Assembly: GCF_019320115.1 (NCBI RefSeq)
Contig: NC_089598.1
Coordinates: forward strand, 32,321,983 to 32,385,982
DNA from: Miscanthus floridulus
Lineage: Eukaryota; Streptophyta; Magnoliopsida; Poales; Poaceae
Direction: 5' to 3'
DNA length: 64,000 nucleotides
A model generated the notes under the pieces. That model saw nothing but the letters and a program-made list of their open reading frames with translations, made no database searches and had not been told where the DNA came from. Positions 54,801 through 64,000 of the stretch are shown in pieces (position 1 is the stretch's first letter; each line of letters opens with the position of its first letter). A program made the translations under genes and the position numbers.

Positions 54801-55085
54801 GACCTTTAGTCCCGGTTGGTGGCTCTAACCGGAACTAAAGGTAACTTTCCAACCCCGGGCGTAGCCACGGCCTGGGAGTAGACCTTTACTCCCGGTTGGA
54901 TCCACCAACCGGGAGTAAAATTATACCTTTAGTCCCGGTTGGTGGCTCCAACCGGGACTAATGGTCCCTGCCACCTCTATCTGGCGCAGTAGCCATTGGG
55001 CAGGGACCTTTAGTCCCGGTTGAAGCCACCAACCGGGACTAAAGGTACCTCTAGTCCCGGCGCAAAAAATTCTGGGACTAGAGCC
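54801..55085. repeat. Right subterminal palindromic repeats of the CACTA element
   Basis: Four to five units of CCTTTAGTCCCGGTTGGTGG...CCAACCGGGACTAAAGG, one in the TTTACTCCCGG form (54883-54920). They mirror the left-end repeats. Confidence 0.92.
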
Positions 55086-55233
55086 CATTTTGGCCGAGGA
55101 TCAAAGGTCTGTTCTCTACTAATGTAGTATACAACTACTGGGGCAGTTGGATCTGGCGACATTCAGGATCAGGTCCACACTGTATAACCGTGGATACTTT
55201 ACTCCCCTACGTTATACTACTGACATATCACAT

Positions 55234-55359
55234 GGCTCTGTTCGTTTGGAGGAATTTTGGAGAAATCTGGATGAATTCGGAGGAATTTGTGAGAGAAAAA
55301 CACGGTTCCGGATGAAAAAAAACGGATCAAGTCGAGTTTAAGGGCACGCAAACGGAGCC
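55234..55359. mobile_element. Short MITE (hAT-like)
   Basis: Ends GGCTCTGTTCGTTTG and CAAACGGAGCC are inverted repeats enclosing 126 bp, with repeated GGAGGAATTTTGGAGAAATC-type motifs. A target duplication is not clear. Confidence 0.7.
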
Positions 55360-56113
55360 ATACATAGGTCGTGGAGCTCGCATCGGTCGCCCGTTAGCCG
55401 GCCGCTGCTAGCTAGCTGGGCATGCACGATCGCACGTGAGAATCCCGGGCCCGCGCCGCATGTAGAACAAACAGAGAGGCGGCCATGCAGGCATGATGCG
55501 TGCGCCCCATGTGGAAACAGCTGCTGGTCCGCGCTGCCACGGCGCCGCCGGCGCCCAAACCGCGCGCGGCCAGCACAGCGCGCGGCGGCATCGATCTGCC
55601 TTCTCCACGTCGCGGCTGGCTTTGCCAGTCAAAATTTCTCAAGGCACGCACGCGCGCACGAGCACATGGAATCGGCGGCCAGCTGGACCCGCCGGCTGAG
55701 TGCTGCACGGGACAGCCTTGACTGGCGACCACCATGCCCCGCCAGCCGCCAGGCCCCTACACATGCATGTCAAGGCATTGGCGCGTCGTGCAGCATGGAC
55801 GACGACATGTGAAATTGACAAATTGAAGGTGAGAAGAGAACACGGTGTGTACTAAAGATTTGACGCGCACCAGCCATCACTATTTTAAACTTATTTTGCT
55901 AAGAATGTAAACCCTAGGATGCTACCCTAGGATGCTACTACATAACACTAAAAAGTTGCTGCCAAACTAGTACATATCAACAACTCCTACACAAAAGATG
56001 AGTGCAAGAGGAAACAAATATCATACAAACATGTAAAAACGTGATACTATACTGGTAAATTATATGCGAAAAGTTGTATGTAGGATTCTTATGTTAATAG
56101 AAATAAAATGTGA
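55360..56113. other. GC-rich then AT-rich intergenic DNA
   Basis: 55390-55800 is GC-rich with overlapping frames but no recognised domain. The rest is AT-rich. Confidence 0.4.
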
Positions 56114-56118
56114 CATCT

Positions 56119-57310
56119 TGTCGGTGTTTTCGGACCACCGACGAGTAAATTCGCGTCTGGCTCGGATGGGGATGGTGTGCTCGGAGAACACAAGGGTTTA
56201 TACTAGTTCATGCGGAACGTCCCTACGTCCAGTTTTCTGCTGCTCATGTTACCGGCACTTGATTTGCAGTAGGGGTTACAGACAGGCGAGAGAGGGAAAT
56301 GATCCAAAGTCTCTGATGAAAGGAGTGAATGGGTGCGGAGAGCTCGATTGCTGCTCTTGTGCTTTTATCTCATGGTTTGGTCTCGTGCCGATATGGATCC
56401 CCCTTCATGGGGTGCCCTACTTCCCCTTTTATAGGCGAATGGAAAGCACGGGTTACAACGGAGGAAAAGGAGAAGAACGAGAGAGAAGAAGGCTTCTAGG
56501 ATTGCCGGGTCCTATCAATCCTGTAGATGTCAACATGGATGGCTCCACATCGTGGCCCTATTCGTTAGTGGCGCCATGCGTAGGCATCATCTGTAGGTCA
56601 TGTCATTCCATTTCATCCTGATGGACGTCGTGGTGAACCGACACATCTGTCAGCGTTCGTACGAGGGTTAGGTAGAACAGTACTAGCATGCCCGACGCTG
56701 TTCTTGATGTGAATCCTCAGGTATGGCCCATCATGGCCATGAGTTACATCGAGGTGTGCTAGTCTCTTCCCTGGTGTGTTAGAGTTTTGACCCAGGCCCA
56801 TATGCTTGGACCTAGAGTGGTTGGCGACGGTATGGGTCCCCGTCGAACGAGACAGAAACCGCACCCTTGGGGTCGGGCGAGACGAAGCCCGCGCCTAAGG
56901 GGTCAGGCGAGGCAGAGCCCGTGGCCTTAGGGTCGGGTGAGACGGGGCCCGTACCCAAGGGTCAGGCGAGGCGGAAAGCGTGTCCTTGGGGTTAGGCGAG
57001 GCGGAGCCCGCATCCAAGGGGTCGGGCGAGATGGAGCCCATGACCTTGGGTGAGACCCCTATGGCCTTGGGGTCGTGTGAGACGGAGACCGCACCCAAGG
57101 GGTCGGGTGAGGCGGAAACCACGTCCTTGGGGTCGGGCGAGACGGAGCCCGCACCCAAGGGGTCGGACGAGGCAGAGTCCGCGGCCTTGGGTGAGACCCC
57201 TGCAGCATTGGGGTCAGATGAGACCTTTTAATACGTCTTGCTTCATCCGGGGAAGTTAGCGTTGGCGCTAACCTCCTTGCTTTGGGTATCCCTAATATCG
57301 ACACCCGACA
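56119..57310 (+). mobile_element. Solo LTR (Gypsy-like), 5-bp target duplication
   Basis: Begins TGTCGGTGTTTTCGGACCAC and ends ATATCGACACCCGACA. CATCT flanks it at 56114-56118 and 57311-57315. No internal retrotransposon sequence follows, so it is a solo LTR. Between 56860 and 57230 a ~36-bp unit with GGGGTCGGGCGAGACGGAGC recurs roughly ten times. Confidence 0.88.
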
Positions 57311-57315
57311 CATCT

Positions 57316-58060
57316 ATTATCTTTATTACTATATGGTTCTACAATTATTATGTGGTGATAGAACTGCTAATCCCAGCCCATCCCCTTCATGACAACATTC
57401 ATCATTAATCACCTAGAAGAGAATAAAGCGATGAGATAAACTTAGCAAGTGATGTCTATGAATATACAAATATGAAATATCTTCTCTCACTGCTTTCCCA
57501 CTGCTGCCCCCATTCAATTGCTACTAGAATCACTTCAGAATTTATTCTCACCTGCTTCCCACCCCGCTGCCCTATCAAAATCACTCTATCGGAGAATCAA
57601 AAGGTGAAGCTCAAGAATCAGAAAAAGGAGCTATACTAAATTGGCCCTGACCGATGAACAACTTCTCCAGTATTGTTATAAATGGTTGAGAGAGAACAAA
57701 TATGTCCATGGAGCTGGTAGAAACTTGTTTTTTAAGCTTCACGCGCGGCACACCTCCTATGAGAGCACCTTTTTAGAAGCTCTGCGTGAGGGTCTGCTGA
57801 AATTCTATCTGTTTGGTAAAAAGAACTACTCTAGGAGTTAAATAAGAATTTATGTGGCCTATGATTGCTCCCAAGTGTGGCGATGATTCATACTTTGGGG
57901 CCAAGGTTAGCTGCTGGATAGCAGTTGCTTCAAAGCCTTAGGGATAAGAAGATCATTATGTCTGTTTGAGTAGACCTTTGGAAAACTAAACAATGCTCTT
58001 TGTTAGGGATGGAATCAGAAAATACAAATAAGGGGACCAAGTACTTATGAATGAGTTATC
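57316..58060. other. Intergenic DNA with one short unrecognised reading frame
   Basis: A plus-strand frame at 57641-57841 (61-66 codons) encodes YCYKWLRENKYVHGAGRNLF. It looks protein-like rather than low-complexity, but no family was recognised. The remainder is AT-rich. Confidence 0.3.
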
Positions 58061-58620
58061 ACTACACCTAGATTGGCATTGGATGATCTGTTGCTAAAAG
58101 CAGATATAACGATAAATAATTAGTCGTTAAAAAGTTATAGCGACAGACTTATGCAATCGGTGTAAGTGTTGTCGCTAAAAGTCTTTATCAATATGAAACA
58201 CTTGACCTATGCAGTTGGTGTAAGTACTGTCGCTAATAGTCTTTAGCAACGAACAACACTTTTACTGACTGATCATCAAACGTAACAATCTTTGCCGATT
58301 GACAATCTATAACAATCTTTGACGACTCACAGTTGGACTTTACAAATTCTTTAGCAACTGATGGTCCATTAGGATGGGAGGGAGAAAGAAGGAGAGCGCT
58401 ATGATTTTATATTGTAGCTAGGACATTGCCAGGTTGATCAAGAACCGATAGTGATATAGTACTGCCTCTGCCAGGTCAAACCACAACCCGGTGACAGTGA
58501 CATGTCACTGCCGGTTTATGGTTTGAGTCAGCAATGATCCCCATATTACTGCTAGTTATTGCTCTACCTAGGGGAGATATGGGGGGCTTCATTGCTGGGT
58601 CAATGGGGATTCCAAGTATT
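58061..58620. mobile_element. CACTA-like terminal fragment
   Basis: Begins CACTACACCTAGATTGGCAT, followed by repeats of GTTGTCGCTAAAAGTCTTTA and relatives in both orientations. At 58480-58535 AAACCACAACCCGGTGACAG pairs with a downstream CTGCCGGTTTATGGTTT to form a stem. This is the style of CACTA subterminal DNA. The opposite end and target duplication were not found. Confidence 0.5.
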
Positions 58621-59672
58621 GTTCGGATATTAGGTTTTGACCTAACTATCGTTAGAATTTACATGGTCTAGTTTCCCTAAGCCCATATGTAGAAATTGTA
58701 ATAAATCTCAAAGGCCCAATTCCTGCGTTACCTATTGGGCTTTATGTTTGAACCCATGAGTAGATGTGGAAGGTACAACATCAATTAGTACCATATTGCT
58801 AGTTAATGTAGAGATAGAAGGTTCTCTTCCCAATACATATGTACCAATCCTCTTGGAAAAACACACACAAAAAACTACTATTGAAAGTTTCTAGTTTGAA
58901 AAAAATGCTAAGGTATAGTCAATTAGTATTTTTCTCTTCTCGCTGCTGCGCTGCCGCCGTAGCCTCTCTATCTCGGCATCTGCGTACACCAGCGTTTGGG
59001 AGAGCAAGTGTCTCGAACCCTCGTCCTTGTGATCCTACACCTGAAGAGGACGAATAAGATTTTTGGGAAGCGCTCTTCGCGCGACTGCTCCCAACTTCCA
59101 CAACGGGTCATCTTACATCCAAGAAAGATGGCACTACGTTCCGACGCATTCGTCGTCAGCTGCTCTGAGATCTTCCTCCACCGCTCATCAACGACTTCAC
59201 ACCACGGCATCTCCCTCTGCATCTCCATCACCAGCAACACCATCTTTCCTTGCAAACGAAAGGTACACGCCACGTGATTCAATCTTTGCCTAATTATCAA
59301 CCGCTATAAACTAGAATCACTATCAGTTTCAACATACGCCGACAGTGATGGGTTGGCAGAGATTGGCTGTTCTGTAGCAGTGAGTAGTAAGAAATTGCTA
59401 GCCAAAGTCTAGGACCCCGAAGGCCTGAACTAGACATATGATTGAGGTGTAGGAAATAAATATCAGAGGTATGGATAATGTAGGGAGGCTGTGAGGCCAT
59501 GGTAAGGCACGCGCGTGCATGACCATATGAAGCGCTTGGTCACCACTCACCACACCATAGGCGAGAGATGACCTTGTGGCCTGATCCTTTCGGCTGCCTC
59601 CTCAACTCCTAAGCTAGGTAGGCTGCACGCCACAAGTCACATGAAGCAAGCGATGGGCAGGATCAGGCATTC
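58621..59672. other. Intergenic DNA, no gene recognised
   Basis: 58920-59280 is GC-richer with short overlapping frames and no domain. 59500-59670 is plain non-coding sequence beside the LINE 3' end. Confidence 0.4.
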
Positions 59673-60175
59673 TTTTTTCGAACCGAGGGAGATCCCCTTA
59701 TTTCCATTAAAGAAGTAACGGAAACACATCATCCAGATAACGTTTCAGGAGAAGCAAGCTAGAAAACAGAAAGAAAGACTACGACTAGGAGCAACTAACC
59801 ATTACCCGTTTGTCAACCAAAACAACCTGATCAGGCTACCAACCATTACAGTTTTCTCAGCAAAGCAAGAGAGATGATTACAGAAGTATCAAGTCACCAG
59901 AAAACAAAAGGGCTTCGAACAGCCAACTCAAAAGATGTCAGACTCCATAGCAGCGATCAACGCACAAGTGCCGCTTTAGTTCTCCTGATGGTCATCATTT
60001 CCTTCCTACAGTAGCTGCACCATACCTTGCTCCGATCTCTTGTTCAGAAGTTTCCTTGCGATCTTCATCATTGTGTTGACACCAGCAAGCAACATTTCCT
60101 TGTCTTCCACTGAGTACAGTGTACAGACCTGCCCAAAAGCTAATGAGCGCACAAGCATAGCATACAATAGAAATT

Positions 60176-60228
<53 letters not shown>

Positions 60229-60935
60229 GCCCTCAAAGCAGCACTTGTTCCTTGTTTTCCAGATAGCCCGACAGATGGCTGCAATGCCAAGAGTGTGAAA
60301 TCCCCCCCTCCCCCCGGGAGCCATTTCTCACACCAAGTCCAGCTCTGACTCAGAGACGGGGGTATGGTATTGGCACCAAAGCAAGTGGCAATAGTCGCCC
60401 AAACTGATTTCGCCACACTACACTAAAAAAAGAGATGTGAAGCAGTTTCATCTATGGAACAGAAATAACAGGCTGGGTCTCCGGACCACTTCCTTTTGAT
60501 CATATTATCCTTAGTAAGGATTGCATTGTTCAGCAGCATCCAAAGCAAAATTTTGATTTTTTCTCGAATCTTTCCTTTCCAAATTTTCTTTTGATAAAAA
60601 CCATTGTCATTAGCTGTGAGAGCATTATACACAGATTTAACTATAAAACGCCTTTTGGCACCAAATTTCTAAGACACCACATCAGTATTAGATTTTAAAG
60701 AAGTGTTTGCTGTGTCAGCCATAATCTCATCCCATTGTGATTTCCACACATCAACTAACCATCTAGAAAAGGTGAGGGATCGAGGATTTAGCTTAACAGC
60801 AGCTAAGGTGATGTCTTGTTTTTGAGACATTTTAAACAGATCAGGGAACAGTTGGGCAAGTGGTTGATCATACAACCATCTCTCTCTCCAAAACAAAATT
60901 TTCTTGCCATCCCCAATTATGAATTGGTGGCTTGG
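59673..60935 (-). mobile_element. 5'-truncated LINE with zf-RVT reverse-transcriptase C terminus
   Basis: Read on the minus strand, 60935-60000 encodes DGKKILFWRERWLYDQPLAQ, a KSVYNALTANDNGFYQKKIW segment, LLWMLLNNAILTKDNMIKRK and CYFCSIDETASHLFF, the zf-RVT domain at the end of plant LINE polyproteins. It then reads AKSVWATIATCFGA and WTWCEKWLPGG. The 3'UTR (59990-59680) ends with TAAGGGGATCTCCCTCGGTT, CGA and an A6 tail at 59673-59678. The 5' end is cut where Copia sequence begins, as expected for aborted reverse transcription or later deletion. TAG codons and shifts break the frame. Confidence 0.85.
60178..60222. repeat. 45-bp T homopolymer inside the LINE coding region
   Basis: A pure T45 run (A45 on the LINE coding strand) interrupts the sequence between the GKF and PISIVCYACALI parts. 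It would encode polylysine. Confidence 0.95.
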
Positions 60936-62033
60936 GACTGGAACAGTCCGAGCACGGGGGAAGCTGGTGGCTTCACCAGCACCTTCATCGTCGAGCATCT
61001 GGTGGAGATACTGGGGAAGAGGTGCTGAGGACTCCGGGAGGAGTGCCGAGCACTCCAGCGGTAGATCCGAGCACTTCTAGGGCAGTGTTGAGCAATTCGA
61101 GAGGGATGCCGAGCACTCCAAGAGGAGTGCCGAGCACACCAGGAAGGATGCCAAGCACGCCAGGAGTGGTGCCGGAAGCTTCTGTAGTGGTGGCGATCAC
61201 TCTAGGACGGGTGCCGAGCACTCCCGTGGCAGAGTCAAGAAGTCTTACAGTGGTGCCGACCACTCCAAGACTGAGGCTAAGCACTCCTACAGTGGTGCCA
61301 AGCACTGCAGGAGTAGTGATGAGCTATCCAGGAGTAGTGTCGAGCACTACAACTGGGGTGCCGAGCACTCAAGGTGCTGTGCCGAGCACTCCGGTGGAAT
61401 AGGGAACTCCATCAACACTGATTGAGTTCGCTTTACCTCCAAGTCACATCACTGAGTTCGTGGATGTCTTCCACAAAGGTGATGAGGTGCGGTTCCGCAG
61501 GTAGATGACATCGTCGGTGGCATAGGGCCCTCAGGCCTGGCTGGTCGGTTGCTCAATGACCAAGAGCTGTTGCTTGTCAGTGCTGAGAAACCACCCACGT
61601 TCGCGCTGGCCGAGCACGACGGAAACTAGCGACGCGCGATGCTGGAGGAAATGAAGGCGATCGAGGAAAACGAGACAAGGCAGCTCATCGATCCACCTCC
61701 AGGATGCCGTCCGATCAGCTTGAAGTGGGTGTACAAGGTCAAGCGGGATGAGCTCAGCGTCAATGTCAAGCACAAGGCGCGCCTCGTCGCCCGAGACTTT
61801 GTTCAGCGCGAGGGCATAGACTTCGAGGAGGTCTTTGCGCTAGTAGCGCACATAGAGTCTGTCTGTTTGCTACTAGCCTTGGCAGCAGCAAAGGACTGGC
61901 GCGTCCATCACTTGGATGTTAAATCGACTTTCCTCAACGGCGAGCTGGTGGAGACGGTCTTCGTCAGGCAACCTCCAGGTTTCGCCGTCAAGGGAGAGGA
62001 GCACAGTGTGCTCCAACTGCGCAAGGCATCTTG
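60936..62033 (+). pseudogene. Ty1/Copia reverse-transcriptase fragment with Ser/Thr/Pro repeat linker
   Basis: 60990-61400 encodes tandem VPSTPxxV-type repeats (24-nt units around GTGCCGAGCACTCCAGGAGT), a linker between integrase and reverse transcriptase. After stops, 61639-62030 encodes the first part of the Copia reverse transcriptase: IDPPPGCRPISLKWVYKVKR, HKARLVARDFVQREGIDFEE and HHLDVKSTFLNGEL, with the first catalytic Asp in LDV. The frame ends at a TGA at 62032-62034, before the YVDD motif. No LTRs are attached. It is an internal fragment of a dead element. Confidence 0.85.
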
Positions 62034-62280
62034 AGGCTGATGATTCTGCGAATTACCTTCCTTAGGTTCACCTCCACTCGCAGCAGCATCTGAGATCTTA
62101 GGCCCCCACTGAGTGGGCTGATCAGCTTTTTCACCGAGCCCTTCCCACTTTGAGTTGATCTGTTCTTGCTCAGGATCTTCACTAGCCAACGATCTCTTGC
62201 TCATCTTGATCTGCATCTCGAGGTACTTCATCTTTACGCTTCCACGTATTGATACGAGCTCCGGTTCGCCCCCTCCCCCT
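62034..62280 (-). other. Unrecognised Gln/Glu-rich reading frame
   Basis: Minus-strand frame with MKYLEMQIKMSKRSLASEDP near 62231, then EQEQINSKWEGLGEKADQPT. It has no recognised family. It may be from a retrotransposon gag or a host gene fragment, ending where the Copia fragment begins. Confidence 0.3.
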
Positions 62281-64000
62281 TAACATCCCTCGATGTTACA
62301 CCGTTAATCATCTACTAAAACATATCATGAGCATCATACTTGTATGTTAATGTATGTGGTGAAGTGAGTAGATAATGCATTGCAACTAAAACGATCAACA
62401 AAAATGCTGAATGAAAGTTGTTCCACGATTCGTACAGTTAACAAGTATGGTGTAAACTAATTTTTATTGAACAAAAATACTATAGAACATATATGTGATA
62501 CTTAAATAAAGTTTGAAATATGAACTTTGTAGATGACAATGAAATACTTGGTATTGAAAAAGAATATTGCTAAGTAATATTTTTAGTAGCTTAGAAATGA
62601 CAATATGAAATTAAGATTAGCTCAAACGCTTAGAAAATTTCTAAGCTCGGTGGACAGCTAGACGCTGCTATATTTAGCAATTTATTTAGAGAGATTGAGT
62701 TAAGGAGTGGTGTAGTGCTATGATTCGATTTAGTAGTTCCATATGCCATCTTGAGTGTAGTGAAGCCGCTTTAGGTTTAGGAGCAACGGTTTGGTTATGA
62801 TCAGCGCTTTAAAATTCGGGCGTGTCATAGCTTTGTGCTGTCTGGCGCCGTGCGCGTGGTCACCACGCGTGGCCAATCCGCGTCACCGTGTGGTTGTGCC
62901 ATGCGCGCGCGCGTGGCCGCGCACTGGCTAGCCGTGGCCGCGGCCGCCATGGTCTTGCCGCGGCTTGGCCGCTCTGGCCGCATCGCTAGGCCGTCGGTCC
63001 GTTCTGCACCCGACTGCCCCTGCCACCACGGCTACCACTGGTGCTGTTGCTGCCTCTATGCCCGCGCCGCGGCGACACCGTTGCCGCTATCATCGCATTG
63101 CCACGCTGTGCGCCTGGCGCTGTGCTACGCCGCTGGCCCGCCTTGACGCAATGCGCACGGGGCCTTGTCGTCGTCGCCTTGCCATTTATGGCACTACGGC
63201 GTGCGGGCCACGTCGGCAGCGAGCGCGTGGCCGTCGGCTAGCGCTTGGCCGTGGGCCGCCGCGGTCGTGCCAATCGCATCCCGCCAAGCACGCACATGCC
63301 AAGCCTCTAACCGAGTCCCCACCACCTCCCGTCCGCTCGCTTCTCCCCTGTCCTGCCTCTCTGCTGCCGCCGCAGCCGCGCCACGCCAGAGCGCCTAGAC
63401 ACGACAGGACACCTTCCATTAATTCACTGTGCACCCACCGCTCCTGCCCTCTCTAGCCGTCCCCACCCTAGCTTTGATTGCGGCTCAGCCGAGCCTCAAT
63501 TTTGGAGCTTCGCCCCGCCACAGCGCCGTTAAGACCCGTCACAGCTCGTGCCATGGCCAGTCCTCCCCACTTAGTCCCGTGTCGAATTGGCTGCACTAAT
63601 AGCTCCGCCTTGAGCAACTTTGCACCGTGCGCACGCTAGTTGTAGCTCTAGTGCCACCTCCTTGCCCCTGACATGGCCATGCCTTTGCGGTCCTGCCGTT
63701 CATCCTCGCAGCGCGCACGTGGCCAGCCTCGCTCGGGTCATCTCCTGGTCGAGCCGTCACCTCGGTTAGGTCACTAGTGAGTTGTTGTTCCTCACCCGCT
63801 ACCCCTACTGCCTTGTTGTTGCTGCAAGCTCACCAGAACACCATCGCCATTGCCACTGGGTGCCCGCCAGTTGTGGAGAGGTCCTTCTACAGCATCTCGC
63901 CTCGTGCAACCACCGCCCATCGCCTCGCGTCGACCCCCTTGGTGAGATTCAGCCTCTTAGCTAGGTTAGCATGGGTCCTCAGGGTGGCCGGCGCTGTCGC
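62281..64000. other. Probable retrotransposon LTR sequence, AT-rich then GC-rich
   Basis: 62281-62820 is AT-rich with no coding content. 62830-64000 is very GC-rich, with CGCGTGGCCGCG-type motifs and scattered stops in all frames; this composition is common in large grass Gypsy LTRs. Neither an LTR start nor an end could be fixed, and the window closes at 64000. Confidence 0.35.

Larger units (their letters stand above)
42692..55124. mobile_element. CACTA (En/Spm) transposon, 12.4 kb, TAG target duplication
   Basis: The left end CACTGGTAGAGAACAG matches the reverse complement of the right end, CATTAGTAGAGAACAG. TAG flanks it at 42689-42691 and 55125-55127, the 3-bp CACTA duplication. Both subterminal regions hold palindromic TTTAGTCCCGGTTGG...CCAACCGGGACTAAA repeats. 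Three minus-strand genes are inside: a GRF zinc-finger membrane protein, a TNP2-type transposase and a transposase/C48-peptidase gene. Transcription would start near the right end. The terminal C-to-T change (CATTA for CACTA) may itself impair transposition. Confidence 0.93.

Noticed and set aside
55412..55735. Reading frames over the GC-rich stretch after the MITE
   Set aside because: Overlapping frames on both strands with no domain or splice evidence.
1..64000. A defence system, biosynthetic cluster or virus integration
   Set aside because: All recognisable proteins are host TLDc and annexin or known classes of plant transposon proteins; no viral coat, movement or replicase proteins were seen.

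Overview
This is a plant nuclear window, almost certainly from a panicoid grass (Andropogoneae such as sorghum, Miscanthus or sugarcane). The evidence is spliced eukaryotic genes with GT-AG introns, GC-rich grass-type first exons, and grass transposon families (TTTAGTCCCGG CACTA elements, Stowaway MITEs, Mutator-like elements, Gypsy and Copia LTRs). Species assignment is inference. No prokaryotic genes, tRNA, rRNA or CRISPR were seen.

Only two host genes are supported. At the left edge, minus strand (243-2348), are the first three exons of a TLDc-domain (oxidation-resistance type) gene; a one-base insertion breaks exon 2. At 18329-21559, plus strand, is a complete five-exon annexin of 314 residues. 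Everything else is mobile DNA, much of it nested.

Left part (2678-16741): an outer inverted-repeat element holds a MULE (3218-7776, 9-bp target duplication GCTCTGGCA) with decayed accessory genes and a truncated transposase. Next come a small long-TIR element (8386-9595), a non-autonomous hAT (10080-13447, 8-bp duplication TGCGCAGT) carrying a solo LTR, and a Pack-MULE (13995-16741, 9-bp duplication ATCATATAA) that captured four exons of a synaptotagmin-type C2 gene.

Middle (17702-31659): MITEs surround the annexin, followed by an LTR retrotransposon (24516-30670, duplication AAATG) with an antisense gene and a truncated 5' LTR.

Right part: a 10.7-kb MULE (31669-42348) carries two zinc-finger accessory genes, a plant mobile domain (PMD) gene and a near full-length MuDR-type transposase. 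A 12.4-kb CACTA element (42692-55124, duplication TAG) follows, with a TNP2-type transposase, a transposase/C48-peptidase gene, and an apparently intact GRF zinc-finger membrane protein gene. The last 9 kb holds a MITE, a solo LTR (duplication CATCT), a CACTA-like end, a 5'-truncated LINE, a Copia reverse-transcriptase fragment and GC-rich probable LTR sequence.

Most broken transposon genes are broken by TAG, TGA or TAA codons that single C-to-T or G-to-A changes explain, as expected of methylated, silenced elements. The most unusual structures are a tandem pair of ~230-nt fold-back hairpins upstream of the CACTA genes, an internal cluster of subterminal-type palindromes inside the same element, and a perfect 58-bp palindrome in a MULE end.
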